Shown here one piece after another: positions 41,291-50,452 of a stretch of 64,000 nucleotides of DNA (positions are counted from its first letter, which is position 1; every line of letters begins with the position of its first letter). The notes below the pieces were generated by a model. That model had not been told where the DNA came from. It did no database searches and saw only the letters and a list, made by a program, of their open reading frames with translations. Position numbers and translations under genes: made by a program. Where the stretch lies: positions 38,653-102,652 of the forward strand of contig JAJDTY010000070.1 in the NCBI GenBank assembly GCA_022826945.1, in the 5' to 3' direction. This DNA is from Candidatus Binatia bacterium (lineage in GTDB: Bacteria; Desulfobacterota; Binatia; Bin18).

Positions 41291-42106
41291 GTGAGCGTAC
41301 TCGATAAATTACGGCTGGACGGGAAAGTCGCCCTGGTGACCGGGGCGGGGCGTGGTTTGGGTCGGGCAATGGCACTCGATCTTGCGGAGGCCGGAGCCGA
41401 TGTTGTTGTCGCTTCACGGACGCAGAGTCAGGTCGACGAAACTGCCGATCTCGTCCGGGCTCGAAGCCGTCGCAGCTTGGCGGTACGGGTTGATATTACG
41501 GATTCACATTCGGTCAATGCCCTGATCGAAGCCGGACAGGCCGCATTCGGACAGATTGACATTCTGGTCAACAACGCCGGCGGGGCGACGAAAGGTATGT
41601 TTCGTCCGCTCGATACCATTCCCGATACGCATTGGCATATGGGCGTGGATACCAACCTCTCGGGTGCAGTGTACTGCTGCCGGGCGGTCCTGCCCTCCAT
41701 GGTCGAGCAAGGCGGAGGGAAGATCATCAATATCACTTCCGGTTTTGGTGTCCGGGCGGCAAAGAATAATTATATGTACACGGCGGCCAAGGCTGGCTTG
41801 ATCAATTTCACCCGCGCTCTGGCAATGAATTACGCCGAGCACAATATTCAGGCCAATCTGATTCTGCCCGGCATCTTTCCGCACGATGACCCCGAGTTGA
41901 TCAATTTTTGGCGCGGCGGGAAGTTCATACCGGTTGGGCGGGTCGGCCAGGATGCTGAGCTGGGACCGGCTTGTGTCTTCCTGGCGTCGGATATGTCCAA
42001 CTACATGAATGGTCAAATGCTTGCGCTAGAGGGCGGCGGTCTGGCAGGAGGGCAAGCCCCGTGCGGATTCGCTCCAGTCGTCCCGCTGGAAGAGGACAGC
42101 GCATGA
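41291..42106 (+). CDS. Short-chain dehydrogenase/reductase
   Basis: The 271-residue SDR has the TGAGRGLG cofactor motif, NNAGG, S150 and the catalytic Y163-x3-K167 (YTAAK). It begins at GTG 41291 after GGAGGGAG. Its stop overlaps the next gene's ATG (ATGA), so two SDR genes are coupled. The C-terminal LEGGGLAGGQAPCGF tail is slightly long. Oxidation of an alcohol with NAD(P) is the likely role. Confidence 0.9.
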   Translation: MSVLDKLRLDGKVALVTGAGRGLGRAMALDLAEAGADVVVASRTQSQVDETADLVRARSRRSLAVRVDITDSHSVNALIEAGQAAFGQIDILVNNAGGATKGMFRPLDTIPDTHWHMGVDTNLSGAVYCCRAVLPSMVEQGGGKIINITSGFGVRAAKNNYMYTAAKAGLINFTRALAMNYAEHNIQANLILPGIFPHDDPELINFWRGGKFIPVGRVGQDAELGPACVFLASDMSNYMNGQMLALEGGGLAGGQAPCGFAPVVPLEEDSA

Positions 42107-42876
42107 GCTTGGCTGCGTTTTCTTTAGCGAGGAAAAACGCGCTGGTGCTTGGAGCCAGTTCCGCCATTGGCGGGGCTGCTGCCTGTGCGCTGGCCGAGGC
42201 AGGCGCGGATGTCGCAGTTGGCTCGACGCTTGCCACACCGCGAGAACAGGAGGCTGTCCTCGCATGCCGAGATGCGATTCAATCTCAGGGCAGAAAGAGC
42301 CTGGCTCAGATGGTAGATGCAGCGAACGGAGCAGACGTGCAGGCCCTGGTGAATCAGACTCTCTCGGAACTTGGCACGCTCGATATTCTCGTCAATGCTC
42401 ACGACCTACCGTTTGCCAAGCCGCTTCGTGACATTTCTTCCAAGGAATGGCGACGAGTGCTGGAGGTCAATTTGACTGGCGTGTATTTTGCCTGCCGGGC
42501 AGCAGCCGGTCCCATGCTGGCTCAACAGAGCGGACGAATTATTAATATTGTTTCATTGCTCGGCGACCGGGGTATGACCAATGGCAGCGCGTACTGTGCG
42601 GCGCAAGGCGGGGTTCTGAATTTGACCCGTGCTCTGGCTCTTGAATGGGCTCGAAGCGGAATTACCGTAAACGCCATTGGAGCGGGCTGGACCGAGGGCA
42701 TGGGCCTGCTCAAAGACACCGCCGTACAGGAACAGTTGCGTCGCTATTTGCCGCAGAAACGCCTGGCGCAGCCGTCTGAAGTTGGCGAAGCCGCAGTGTA
42801 TCTGGCCTCAGACATGGCGGGCTTTATCACCGGCCAAACCGTGTGGATTGAAGGCGGAGCGCTCAGTCATTTGTAG
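42103..42876 (+). CDS. Degenerate SDR-like protein lacking the catalytic lysine
   Basis: The 257-residue protein has an SDR fold (GASSAIGG in place of TGxxxGxG; NAHD in place of NNAG) and keeps S151 and Y164, but the catalytic YxxxK is YCAAQ: Q168 replaces Lys. ATG 42103 overlaps the previous stop as ATGA. In SDR families the Lys lowers the Tyr pKa and anchors the nicotinamide ribose, so activity would be impaired. Pairing with an intact SDR suggests a heteromeric, non-catalytic partner. The longer reading from 41971 is inside the first gene and is rejected. Confidence 0.85.
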   Translation: MSLAAFSLARKNALVLGASSAIGGAAACALAEAGADVAVGSTLATPREQEAVLACRDAIQSQGRKSLAQMVDAANGADVQALVNQTLSELGTLDILVNAHDLPFAKPLRDISSKEWRRVLEVNLTGVYFACRAAAGPMLAQQSGRIINIVSLLGDRGMTNGSAYCAAQGGVLNLTRALALEWARSGITVNAIGAGWTEGMGLLKDTAVQEQLRRYLPQKRLAQPSEVGEAAVYLASDMAGFITGQTVWIEGGALSHL

Positions 42877-42933
42877 ACCAGTGGAGTCGGGTCACACCCC
42901 GCTACCCCCATCTATAGGAGTCGGCTCAACACC

Positions 42934-43472
42934 TTACACACGCAGACTATTAAGGAAGCATTCCAGGCCTGCTTCCATTTCTTTTCGTGCCGTAGCTATG
43001 TCATCGGCGCGGGCAATATACAGAGCCGCTTCCCTCTCCGCACTTAAGATAAGGTGGGCCACCGGTTCAAACGGTTGCGGAGCAATCAGCCCGGCACCCA
43101 TGAGTTCTTGAAGGGCATCGCGGATGAGACTAAGCCCATATTTTTCGTCCAACGCACGCTTTTCCTCCCAGCCCAGCACGGAAGAGGCTTCAATCAGTGC
43201 AATGCGTTGGAAAGCCGGGTCCAGGCAGGCATCCAGATATATTTTATGGCACTCACAACTTTTTGCGCAATATGAAGATTGAGGTCTTCAAAAACCGCAC
43301 GAAAGAGGCCAACCTTGTCACGGAACTGGTAGTAGAGCGCGCCGCGGGTTACCCCGGCCCGTTGGGCAATATCTTCGGTCGCCGTGTCGGCATAGCCGCG
43401 CTCGGTAAACAGTTCACGAGCCGCCTGGAGTAACACCATGCGAGTGGCTTCTGATTGCTCGGCCTTCTTCAT
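42934..43472 (-). pseudogene. TetR-family regulator disrupted by an internal deletion
   Basis: The N-terminal part starts at 43472 (MKKAEQSEATRMVLLQAARELFTERGYADTATEDIAQRAGVTRGALYYQFRDKVGLFRAVFED), a normal TetR HTH. The C-terminal part, YLDACLDPAFQRIALIEASSVLGWEEKRALDEKYGL, is in another frame. Near 43228-43240 the two frames abut with about 15-20 residues of the usual sequence missing between IAQKVVSAI and YLDACLDP, so the defect looks like a deletion of tens of bp with frame loss, not a single-base error. It is divergent from the P450 gene. Confidence 0.75.
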
Positions 43473-43553
43473 CTTGACTTTCCTACAACCCGTCTGTATC
43501 GCTGGCAGGAACAGCTTTAAGGGTCGCAACGGCACGCTAAAGGGAACGCACCC

Positions 43554-44813
43554 ATGCCCGAAAAATCCCAATCGTCCGTCCCAGATACTGAAACACCGGC
43601 TCATCCCGAAATGCCGCTAGAATTCAACCCTCTTCAGCAGAATTTCCGTCAGAACCCCTACCCAACCTATCGCCAGTTTCGTGAAGCAGACCCCGTCCAC
43701 TGGAGTGCAATGTTCGGGTTCTGGGTGTGCACCCGTTATGACGATATTGTCGCCATACTACGTCATTCCAAAGCCAGCGCCAACCCACGCGATTGGGAGC
43801 GGTTTGATGATTATGTCGAAGTCCTGGGTGGGACCGGCCCTGCTTACGATATGCAAAGCCGATGGATGCTCTTGAAGAATCCGCCCGACCATACCCGGCT
43901 GCGTAAATTAGTCGCAAAAGCGTTTACGCCGCGGGTGGTTGAAGATATGCGGCCCCATATTCAGGCCATCGTGCATGACTTACTGAACGCTGTCCACGTA
44001 AAGAGGCGCTTTGATATTATTCAGGACGTGGCCTTTCCGTTGCCGGTCATTGTGATTGCTGAGTTGATTGGTGTTCCGGCACAAGACCGAGAATATTTCA
44101 AAGGCTGGACCGCGGCTCTGGCCCGATCGCTTGATCCTATTATCACACCGGAGATTACCCAGGCCGCTGACAAAGCCACCGAGGAGCTGCTCGCCTACTT
44201 CACCGCACTCGTGGCCGAACGACGAGACTCCCCCCAGGATGACCTCCTGAGTGGCCTTATCGCAGCAGAAGAAGAGGGCGACAAGCTAGACGAGGATGAA
44301 CTCTTAGCTACGGCCATTCTGTTGTTTGCCGCCGGCCATGAGACCACAATGAATTTGATCGGCAACGGCATGCTCGCGCTGTTTCGCAACCCTGGTCAAA
44401 TGGCCAAGCTGAGAGCAGACCCGTCGTTGATCAAAACGGCAGTCGAAGAATTTCTCCGCTATGACGGCTCGGTACAAATCACCGCTCGCGTGGCACTCGA
44501 AGATATTGAGGTGGGCGGCAAAACCATAGGCAAGCACCAGCAAGCCCTACTCCTGCTCGGAGCGGCCAATCGCGATCCGGCCCGTTTCTCCGACCCCGAC
44601 CGGCTCGATATTACCCGCCGGGAGAATCCACACCTCACCTTTGGTCACGGTATTCACCATTGCTTAGGAGCGCCACTCGCCCGGGTCGAAGCACAGATTG
44701 CTATCAACTCGATACTGTGTAGGATGCCGGATATCCAACTGGCAACGGACCAGCTTGAATGGCGCGATATGCTGACTCTGCGTGGCCTAAAGGCGCTGCC
44801 GGTAATATTTTAG
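43554..44813 (+). CDS. Cytochrome P450 (class I bacterial type)
   Basis: The 419-residue protein has the I-helix AGHETT, the ExxR motif EEFLR and the heme loop FGHGIHHCLGAPLAR with the Cys ligand, so it should be a functional monooxygenase. It needs a ferredoxin and reductase, not visible next to it. The gene diverges from the TetR remnant (82-bp gap), which may once have controlled it. The CYP family and substrate are not deducible. The N-terminal PEKSQSSVPDTETP leader is disordered-looking. Confidence 0.93.
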   Translation: MPEKSQSSVPDTETPAHPEMPLEFNPLQQNFRQNPYPTYRQFREADPVHWSAMFGFWVCTRYDDIVAILRHSKASANPRDWERFDDYVEVLGGTGPAYDMQSRWMLLKNPPDHTRLRKLVAKAFTPRVVEDMRPHIQAIVHDLLNAVHVKRRFDIIQDVAFPLPVIVIAELIGVPAQDREYFKGWTAALARSLDPIITPEITQAADKATEELLAYFTALVAERRDSPQDDLLSGLIAAEEEGDKLDEDELLATAILLFAAGHETTMNLIGNGMLALFRNPGQMAKLRADPSLIKTAVEEFLRYDGSVQITARVALEDIEVGGKTIGKHQQALLLLGAANRDPARFSDPDRLDITRRENPHLTFGHGIHHCLGAPLARVEAQIAINSILCRMPDIQLATDQLEWRDMLTLRGLKALPVIF

Positions 44814-44886
44814 TCGTCCAGACGATGGTAATCCGTCCGTAAACGTGCGATATGTCCGTTACTCTACAATTACAGGAGGGGTTATT

Positions 44887-45282
44887 ATGGGTGCTGCCGA
44901 GAATAAACAATTGGTTCACGACACATTCGCCGCTTTGAATGCCGGTGATTCGGAAAAGTTTTTCAGCCATCTGTCAGACGATATTCGCTGGACCATTATC
45001 GGTACCACGAAATACTCCCACACCTATACCGGCAAAGCGGATATCGTTGAGCGACTCTTTACCCCTCTGACCGCGCAACTCGACGGGTTCATCACCAACA
45101 CCATTCTGAATACGATTGCCGAAGGGGACTATGTCGTCTTGCAAACCCAAGGCAAGTCACAGACGAAGACCGGCAAGTCGTATAATAATACGTACTGCTT
45201 AGTTATCCAGCTTCAGGACAGTAAAATCCAGCAGATTACGGAATATCTGGATACGGAGTTGGTGACGACCGCATTTGACTAG
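44887..45282 (+). CDS. SnoaL/NTF2-like protein
   Basis: The 131-residue protein shows the NTF2-like pattern KQLVHDTFAALNAGDSEKFFSHLSDDIRWTIIGTTKYSHTYTGKADIVERLFTPL, then GDYVVLQTQGKSQTKTGKSYNNTYCLVIQLQDSKIQQITEYLDTELV. It follows a strong AGGAGGGG ribosome site before ATG 44887, 73 nt after the P450 gene in the same direction. It may be an isomerase or dehydratase for a P450 product. Confidence 0.82.
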   Translation: MGAAENKQLVHDTFAALNAGDSEKFFSHLSDDIRWTIIGTTKYSHTYTGKADIVERLFTPLTAQLDGFITNTILNTIAEGDYVVLQTQGKSQTKTGKSYNNTYCLVIQLQDSKIQQITEYLDTELVTTAFD

Positions 45283-45387
45283 AGAACCCAGGAGCGACCG
45301 CTCCCCGCGCTCTTGCTAGCGCTCAATAACTACGCTCATGCAGGGCCACGCTGGGTTGCGCAGCCCCGCCGCTCTTTCAAACCTGTC

Positions 45388-46452
45388 CTACAACTTCTCC
45401 ATGACTTGCCGCGTGAAATCCTCAATCACTCGGTATTGTGTCGCGAGAGAAGGGAGCAGCATGATCTGATCCAGGCCGGTTGCCTCAAGTCGTTTGATTT
45501 GTTCGATGACCTCCTCTGGTGTGCCGGCAAGACAGGTCGATTTGATGAGCTCGGGCGTAATGAATTTCTCCTCTTCGGGCAGATGGTAGACGCAGTGGCC
45601 GGTGTGAATGCGCATATGGCGGTGCGAGGGCGGCGTTCGCTCGACCAGCGCGCTGTATTCGTCCCAGATATTGGCGAGGTGCCGGGGCGGCTGTCCACCA
45701 AACTGGCGCACCTTATCGTACAGATAGTGAAGCGAGGCAATAGCAAACGGGCCGCATTCACGCAGAATACGCTCCGAGCTGAGCGATTCACCCGGTTCTA
45801 ACAGGGCAACCGCGCTGAGGGCACACGTGTAATAGTGGTCGCCATTCCGCCCGCCACGTTCAGCGCCCGCCTTGGCGTTGAGCAGGGCACGGCGCATGAA
45901 TGCCGGGTCTGGAGGGATGGAGACAACCAACCCATCGCCATACTCACCCGCCAATGCCTGAGCCTTTGGACCAAAGCCGGAGACATACAGGGGGATGTGG
46001 TGTCTGACATCAATGAACTTATACTCTTGCATCTGGAATTGGACCGGCATGGTTTGACCTTGCCAGGTCATGGTCACTTCCTCACCGTGCAGGAGCGCCC
46101 GGAGCACCCGTAAATACTCACCGAACTCTCGCAGCTTCATGGGCTTGTGACCCATAATCCGCATGGCGGTGTTGCCGGTGCCAATCCCGAGAAAAGTACG
46201 TCCTGGGGCTAAACGATTAATCGTGGCAATGCTATGCGCCGTCACCGGAGCAATGCGCGTCCCGGCAACAGACACACCTGTACCGATGTTCATCGTGCGG
46301 GTTTGCTGGGCGGCCAGGGCAAGGACAGCGTAGCAGTCGGACCAGATCATTTGACTATCAGCGACCCAGGCGTGGGAGTACCCAAGATTTTCCGCATGGG
46401 TGATATAACCGACATCATCAATTTTTGCAGCAACACAAATTCCAAAATCCAT
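45388..46452 (-). CDS. LLM-class flavin/F420-dependent oxidoreductase
   Basis: The 354-residue barrel has FGICVAAKIDDVGYITHAENLGYSHAWVADSQMIWSDCYAVLALAAQ, ATINRLAPGRTFLGIGTGNTAMR and HIPLYVSGFGPKAQALAGEYGDGL. ATG 46452 follows GGGAGGATTTG. It is related to the 52759-53805 protein (shared DSQM-W-D-Y start), which suggests a paralogous subgroup. It is a 5,10-methylenetetrahydromethanopterin-reductase-like (F420) candidate. Confidence 0.86.
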   Translation of the reverse strand: MDFGICVAAKIDDVGYITHAENLGYSHAWVADSQMIWSDCYAVLALAAQQTRTMNIGTGVSVAGTRIAPVTAHSIATINRLAPGRTFLGIGTGNTAMRIMGHKPMKLREFGEYLRVLRALLHGEEVTMTWQGQTMPVQFQMQEYKFIDVRHHIPLYVSGFGPKAQALAGEYGDGLVVSIPPDPAFMRRALLNAKAGAERGGRNGDHYYTCALSAVALLEPGESLSSERILRECGPFAIASLHYLYDKVRQFGGQPPRHLANIWDEYSALVERTPPSHRHMRIHTGHCVYHLPEEEKFITPELIKSTCLAGTPEEVIEQIKRLEATGLDQIMLLPSLATQYRVIEDFTRQVMEKL

Positions 46453-46512
46453 CAAATCCTCCCACTGTCTTTGTGAATGTAGCACCCGCGTCCGGGCAGG
46501 TTCGTCAGGGCG

Positions 46513-47253
46513 TCAGTCTTCTCCGGTGGCTTCCTTGAGGGCCTTCCGAGCCGTTCGTGTGACAATGGTGGTTACCACAATGGTAGCGACCAGACCCAGG
46601 AGGAGCACTCCATAGTCAGCAAGCCCTCGTTCCGGCGCAGCCCCTCCAGCCAGAGCGGCCACATCTCCGGCCAGTTTTCCGTAATAGACATACAGAATCG
46701 TCCCCGGCAGCATACCAAATGCAGCGATAGCATAGTCCACAAAGCGCACATTGGTCAGTCCCAGGGCGTAGTTCAGAAGATTAAACGGGAAGACCGGAGA
46801 CAGTCGTAACAAAAAGACGATTTTACGCCCCTGCGCACTTACCGCCCGGTCGATAGCGGCAAATCTGGGTGTGTCGGCCAGCTTCCGCTCGATAGCCTCC
46901 CGAGCAAAATAACGCGCCACCATAAACGCGAGGCACGAACCCAGGGTGGCGGCAATAAAGACATACACAATACCGCTCACCAGCCCGAAGATTGCACCCG
47001 CAGCCAGGGTGAGGATAGAGCCGGGGATAAAGGCCACGGCGGCAATAGCGTAACCGGCGATGAAGACAAGCGGTCCCCACACCCCAAGCGTCTCCACCCA
47101 GGCGGCAAACACCGGCACATATGCTCCGGCCTGACGGCCGAGAAAGATGAGCAGGGCGACCCCAACAACAATCAGCGCAATTTTACCGAAAAGACGACTT
47201 TTACTCCCTGCTTGAGTATGGGCATCTGCTCCTTGTGTGTGTCCTTCCTCCAT
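46513..47253 (-). CDS. TVP38/TMEM64 (VTT-domain) membrane protein
   Basis: The 246-residue protein has several hydrophobic segments and the VTT core AGYAIAAVAFIPGSILTLAAGAIFGLVSGIVYVFIAATLGSCLAFMVARYFAR, RKIVFLLRLSPVFPFNLLNYALGLTNVRFVDYAIAAFGMLPGT, typical of the DedA/TMEM64-like family linked to lipid scrambling or envelope homeostasis. ATG 47253 follows GGGAG; upstream in-frame starts would add an unrelated leader. Confidence 0.86.
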   Translation of the reverse strand: MEEGHTQGADAHTQAGSKSRLFGKIALIVVGVALLIFLGRQAGAYVPVFAAWVETLGVWGPLVFIAGYAIAAVAFIPGSILTLAAGAIFGLVSGIVYVFIAATLGSCLAFMVARYFAREAIERKLADTPRFAAIDRAVSAQGRKIVFLLRLSPVFPFNLLNYALGLTNVRFVDYAIAAFGMLPGTILYVYYGKLAGDVAALAGGAAPERGLADYGVLLLGLVATIVVTTIVTRTARKALKEATGED

Positions 47254-47332
47254 GTGCCCACTCCCTTCCGGGGGTCTCAGGTACCAGGCTTCACTCTGGC
47301 GTTTCAATCCTTCATCCGCGGGAATGGTTCGG

Positions 47333-48157
47333 CTATAGCGCAGACTGCACAAACTCGGCAAGGCCATCCTGCCAGGACGGGAGATGTATAGATGGCTCTT
47401 GGAGCGTTGTCAGCACCGCGTAGGAGGGACATTGTGCCAGGCGAGGCATTGCTGTGCTCGGTATAGGTTTCACCTGAGAGCGAACGCCGAGGAGTGTATA
47501 TAGAGTCTGGATGAGATCAAAGCGGCTCGTGCCACCCCGACCGGCCAGATGGTAGGTTCCAAAAGCTTCGGTTGTCACAAGCTGGGCCAAGGCGGTTGCT
47601 AAATGCGGGGCATAGGTTGGGGAACCGAATTGATCGTTCACCACTCGGACTGCGGGCTGCTGGGAGAGGGCACGCATGGTTTGTATGAAGTTCTTGCCGT
47701 GCGTGTGGTACACCCAGGAGGTGCGAACAATATAATGCTTTGGATTTAAAGCCCGAACCGCCTCTTCTCCGGCGAGCTTGCTTTGCCCATAAACCGACTG
47801 TGGGTGAGGCGTATCAAATTCATGATACGGCCTGCGGCTCAGTCCATTGAAAACATAATTCGTGGATACGTGCAGGAGTGGAATCTCGCGGGCTGCAGTC
47901 ACGAGAGCCAAGTTACGAGGGCCGAGAGCGTTCGCCCGATACGCAGCCTCAGGGTCTCGCTCCGCGTGGTCCACAGCATTATACGCGGCGGCATTGAGGA
48001 TCAAGTCGGGAGCATATGTTGCGACCACCGCGCGGACCGCATCAAGGTCGGTAATATCGAGCTGACGTCGGTCGTAAGCGATAATCTCGTGATTACTAAA
48101 GACGCCTTGAATGGCATGACCGAGCTGACCGCCCGCACCAGTGAGGAGAATATGCAT
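47333..48157 (-). CDS. rfbD: dTDP-4-dehydrorhamnose reductase
   Basis: The 274-residue extended SDR has TGAGGQLG, NAAAYNAVDHAE, STNYVFNG and YGQSK, the cofactor and catalytic motifs of RfbD, which makes dTDP-L-rhamnose for surface polysaccharide. The rest of the rml operon (rmlA, B, C) is not here. ATG 48157 is a natural start. It is upstream of the VTT gene on the same strand, and the 5' end of the VTT gene is separate. Confidence 0.88.
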   Translation of the reverse strand: MHILLTGAGGQLGHAIQGVFSNHEIIAYDRRQLDITDLDAVRAVVATYAPDLILNAAAYNAVDHAERDPEAAYRANALGPRNLALVTAAREIPLLHVSTNYVFNGLSRRPYHEFDTPHPQSVYGQSKLAGEEAVRALNPKHYIVRTSWVYHTHGKNFIQTMRALSQQPAVRVVNDQFGSPTYAPHLATALAQLVTTEAFGTYHLAGRGGTSRFDLIQTLYTLLGVRSQVKPIPSTAMPRLAQCPSYAVLTTLQEPSIHLPSWQDGLAEFVQSAL

Positions 48158-48265
48158 GCGTGTTCTCTTTGACCTGACTCACGCGTCGGACCTACGTCCA
48201 CTCCACTTGATAAAGTTGCCCAAGGGCAAGTCAGAGAGCGATGTTACCATTATACCAATAAAAAA

Positions 48266-48287
48266 GGGCGTGTCCCAAAACACGCCC
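48266..48287 (-). terminator. Rho-independent terminator of the 48320 gene
   Basis: GGGCGTGT and ACACGCCC form an 8-bp stem with a 6-nt loop; on the minus strand it is followed by TTTTTTATTGG. It lies 33 nt after the stop of the oxidoreductase and ends the catabolic run. Confidence 0.9.
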
Positions 48288-48319
48288 GATAAGGAGAAAA
48301 GGAATCTCTGGAGTGAAGC

Positions 48320-49534
48320 CTAGTCTTTGAACTCCGGCAGAATTTTGGTCCCGAAGATTTCGAGCTGACGCTTGGTCTCTTCCCACGGCATCATCCCTTG
48401 ATCAAAGAACCAGCCGAACCATTCAATATTGGCATTCTTCTGGAGTGCTTCCAGTTCACGTTTGACATCATCAACCGTCCCAACCAGTGAGTACTTCGCC
48501 TCAACCATACGCTCGAACTTCCAGGGAACGGGTGTCGTCTCGCCAGGGTAGCGGTAGGCTTCAAAGAAGCCGAACCCGGCGAAATATTGGATGAATCCGG
48601 CGCCCTGCGTTTCCGCTCCGAGGGAGTAGCCTTCGGTGTATGTATTTCCGATATGCACCGACCGGAAGGCACCGACACTCTCTCCGAGTTCGAGATTCCG
48701 GCCGTGTCTGGCTGCTTCATCACGATAAGCTTCGCACAGCTCCCGAAACGCGGGTGGATGCGAGATCAAAATCCACGGTACAATCCCTTCGGTCGCACAC
48801 CAGCGGATCGTTTTTTCGCTGACGGAGAACGGCTGCCAGATCGGCGGGTGGGGTTCGGTATAGGGTTTGGGAACGACACAGATGCGCTGCACGGCCCCGT
48901 TTTCATCCACCTCTCCCTCGGCTCCGTATTTCGAGGTCCAGTTTTTGGCAACCGGCCAGCGCTGAATGCCGTGTTCATAGGGGGTCGGGACTTCGTAGTA
49001 CTTGGTCTTGAGCCGAATGGACTCCTCGGTCCAGGCGGTCTTCATAATTTTGAAGACTTCTTCAAAGACCGCCCGGTTATGCGCATCCACTTCAGAGCCA
49101 TCCATGGGTGCGCCAGTCACATGGTAGTGCTGGCCAAGCACATTGGTCCACCGGTCCTGATATCCTCGGGCAAAGCCGGCAATAAAGCGCCCTTTGGTCA
49201 GATGATCGATAACGGCGATCTCTTCTGCGACCCGAAGCGGGTCCCAGGTGGGTAAGACCAATCCGAGCGAGGCAAACTTGATACGCTCTGTTCGCGCCGC
49301 AAGGTCGGTGTACAGCATCAACGGGGCAATGGACGCCTCATAGCCCTCGGAGTGAAAGTGGTGCTCGGTAGTGGACATGGCGTCAAAGCCGAGTTCTTCG
49401 GCCAGTTGCGCAATTTCGCGTAGCTCCGTGAGCATTTCTTGGTATTTGTCGTTATTGCGGCCGATAGGTCGCAGCCGTTCGCGCTCCTCGAAGGTCGCCG
49501 GGATGGTCGGCAGGACAAAAAGATTAAATTTCAT
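48320..49534 (-). CDS. LLM-class flavin-dependent oxidoreductase
   Basis: The 404-residue protein has MKFNLFVLPTIPATFEERERL, AEELGFDAMSTTEHHFHSEGYEASI, RIKFASLGLVLPTWDPLRVAEEIAVIDHLTKGRFIAGFARGYQ, then a long insertion. The EHHF motif resembles FMN-dependent alkane-type monooxygenases. It is the closest window relative of the truncated gene at the left edge. ATG 49534 follows AGGAGGAAGTCCC. It is last in the run before the terminator. Confidence 0.88.
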   Translation of the reverse strand: MKFNLFVLPTIPATFEERERLRPIGRNNDKYQEMLTELREIAQLAEELGFDAMSTTEHHFHSEGYEASIAPLMLYTDLAARTERIKFASLGLVLPTWDPLRVAEEIAVIDHLTKGRFIAGFARGYQDRWTNVLGQHYHVTGAPMDGSEVDAHNRAVFEEVFKIMKTAWTEESIRLKTKYYEVPTPYEHGIQRWPVAKNWTSKYGAEGEVDENGAVQRICVVPKPYTEPHPPIWQPFSVSEKTIRWCATEGIVPWILISHPPAFRELCEAYRDEAARHGRNLELGESVGAFRSVHIGNTYTEGYSLGAETQGAGFIQYFAGFGFFEAYRYPGETTPVPWKFERMVEAKYSLVGTVDDVKRELEALQKNANIEWFGWFFDQGMMPWEETKRQLEIFGTKILPEFKD

Positions 49535-49598
49535 GGGACTTCCTCCTGACCTCGAGCGGCTTGTCGTTGCAGTCCCGCTCCAGCACACTCTTTCAGCC

Positions 49599-50441
49599 TT
49601 AGCCCGTTTGGAGAATCTTGGCTAGAACTGGCATCAGATATTTTTTGAACGTCACGGGATTCTCACACATGGGGAAATGGCCGATTTCTTCCATGATGAT
49701 GCACTCGGAGTTCTTGACTTTTTTAGCCGTTTTTTCCGTCATCTCCGGCGTACAGGCAAAATCGTATACGCCCGTCATGAAATAGATGGGGATGTCGCCC
49801 GACAGTTGTTCCGCCATCTCACGGAAGTCGTGATCCACGCTGTAGAAATATAAGTCTCCCTTAAAGATGCCTGGACCACTTTGTGAATAATACCACCAGG
49901 TCTCTCGACGATACTCTTCCGGGCTCTGTGGCGCCATCAGGCCATACACGGAGGTGGCACACGCTTCGCCGCCGTGGACATGGGGATTCCAGAGCCAGTC
50001 CAGCCACCAGCCGGGCGAGTAGTCGCAGGCTTCGATCGCGATCAGGGCACGTAAGTCGGGCGAGAAATTACGCGCCAGGTGCAGACAGATATTCCCGCCC
50101 ATCGAACTGCCCATAATAACCGGATTGTCGAGTTCGAGTTCTTTGCAGAAGGCGATCAGGAATTCCGAGTAAAACTTGGCCGTCAGCTTATACTCTTCTT
50201 TCCACCAGCCCTGGGGCGGAATGGATTTTCCGTGTCGAGGCAGGTCAAGCGCAATCACCCGAAAGTCGCTGTTGATATCGGTATCACACAATTGGTGGCG
50301 CCACTCGCGCGTATCCGTGCCTGCTGTGTGGAGACACACGAGAGGGATACCCTGCCCGGCTTCCTCATAAAACACCCGGTAGTCTTCTCCCTCGTACGGG
50401 ACACGCACATAACGACCAGTAATGGGTTCAATATTCGCCAT
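49599..50441 (-). CDS. Alpha/beta hydrolase
   Basis: The 280-residue protein has GIPLVCLHTAGTDTREWRHQL, ALDLPRHGKS, a Ser nucleophile elbow GSSMGGNI, an Asp in TGVYDFAC and His in EEIGHFPMCENP. It resembles carbon-carbon bond hydrolases and esterases of ring-cleavage pathways (MhpC-like). ATG 50441 follows AGGAGTAAGAGCC; an upstream in-frame start is unlikely. Substrate unknown. Confidence 0.85.
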   Translation of the reverse strand: MANIEPITGRYVRVPYEGEDYRVFYEEAGQGIPLVCLHTAGTDTREWRHQLCDTDINSDFRVIALDLPRHGKSIPPQGWWKEEYKLTAKFYSEFLIAFCKELELDNPVIMGSSMGGNICLHLARNFSPDLRALIAIEACDYSPGWWLDWLWNPHVHGGEACATSVYGLMAPQSPEEYRRETWWYYSQSGPGIFKGDLYFYSVDHDFREMAEQLSGDIPIYFMTGVYDFACTPEMTEKTAKKVKNSECIIMEEIGHFPMCENPVTFKKYLMPVLAKILQTG

Positions 50442-50452
50442 GGCTCTTACTC

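Noticed and set aside
41971..42102. N-terminal extension of the second SDR
   Set aside because: It overlaps the end of the first SDR in another frame and has no ribosome site; ATG 42103 gives an ATGA overlap and normal length.
48587..49255. 222-codon plus-strand frame opposite the oxidoreductase at 48320
   Set aside because: It is antisense to a real gene, with no ribosome site or domain.
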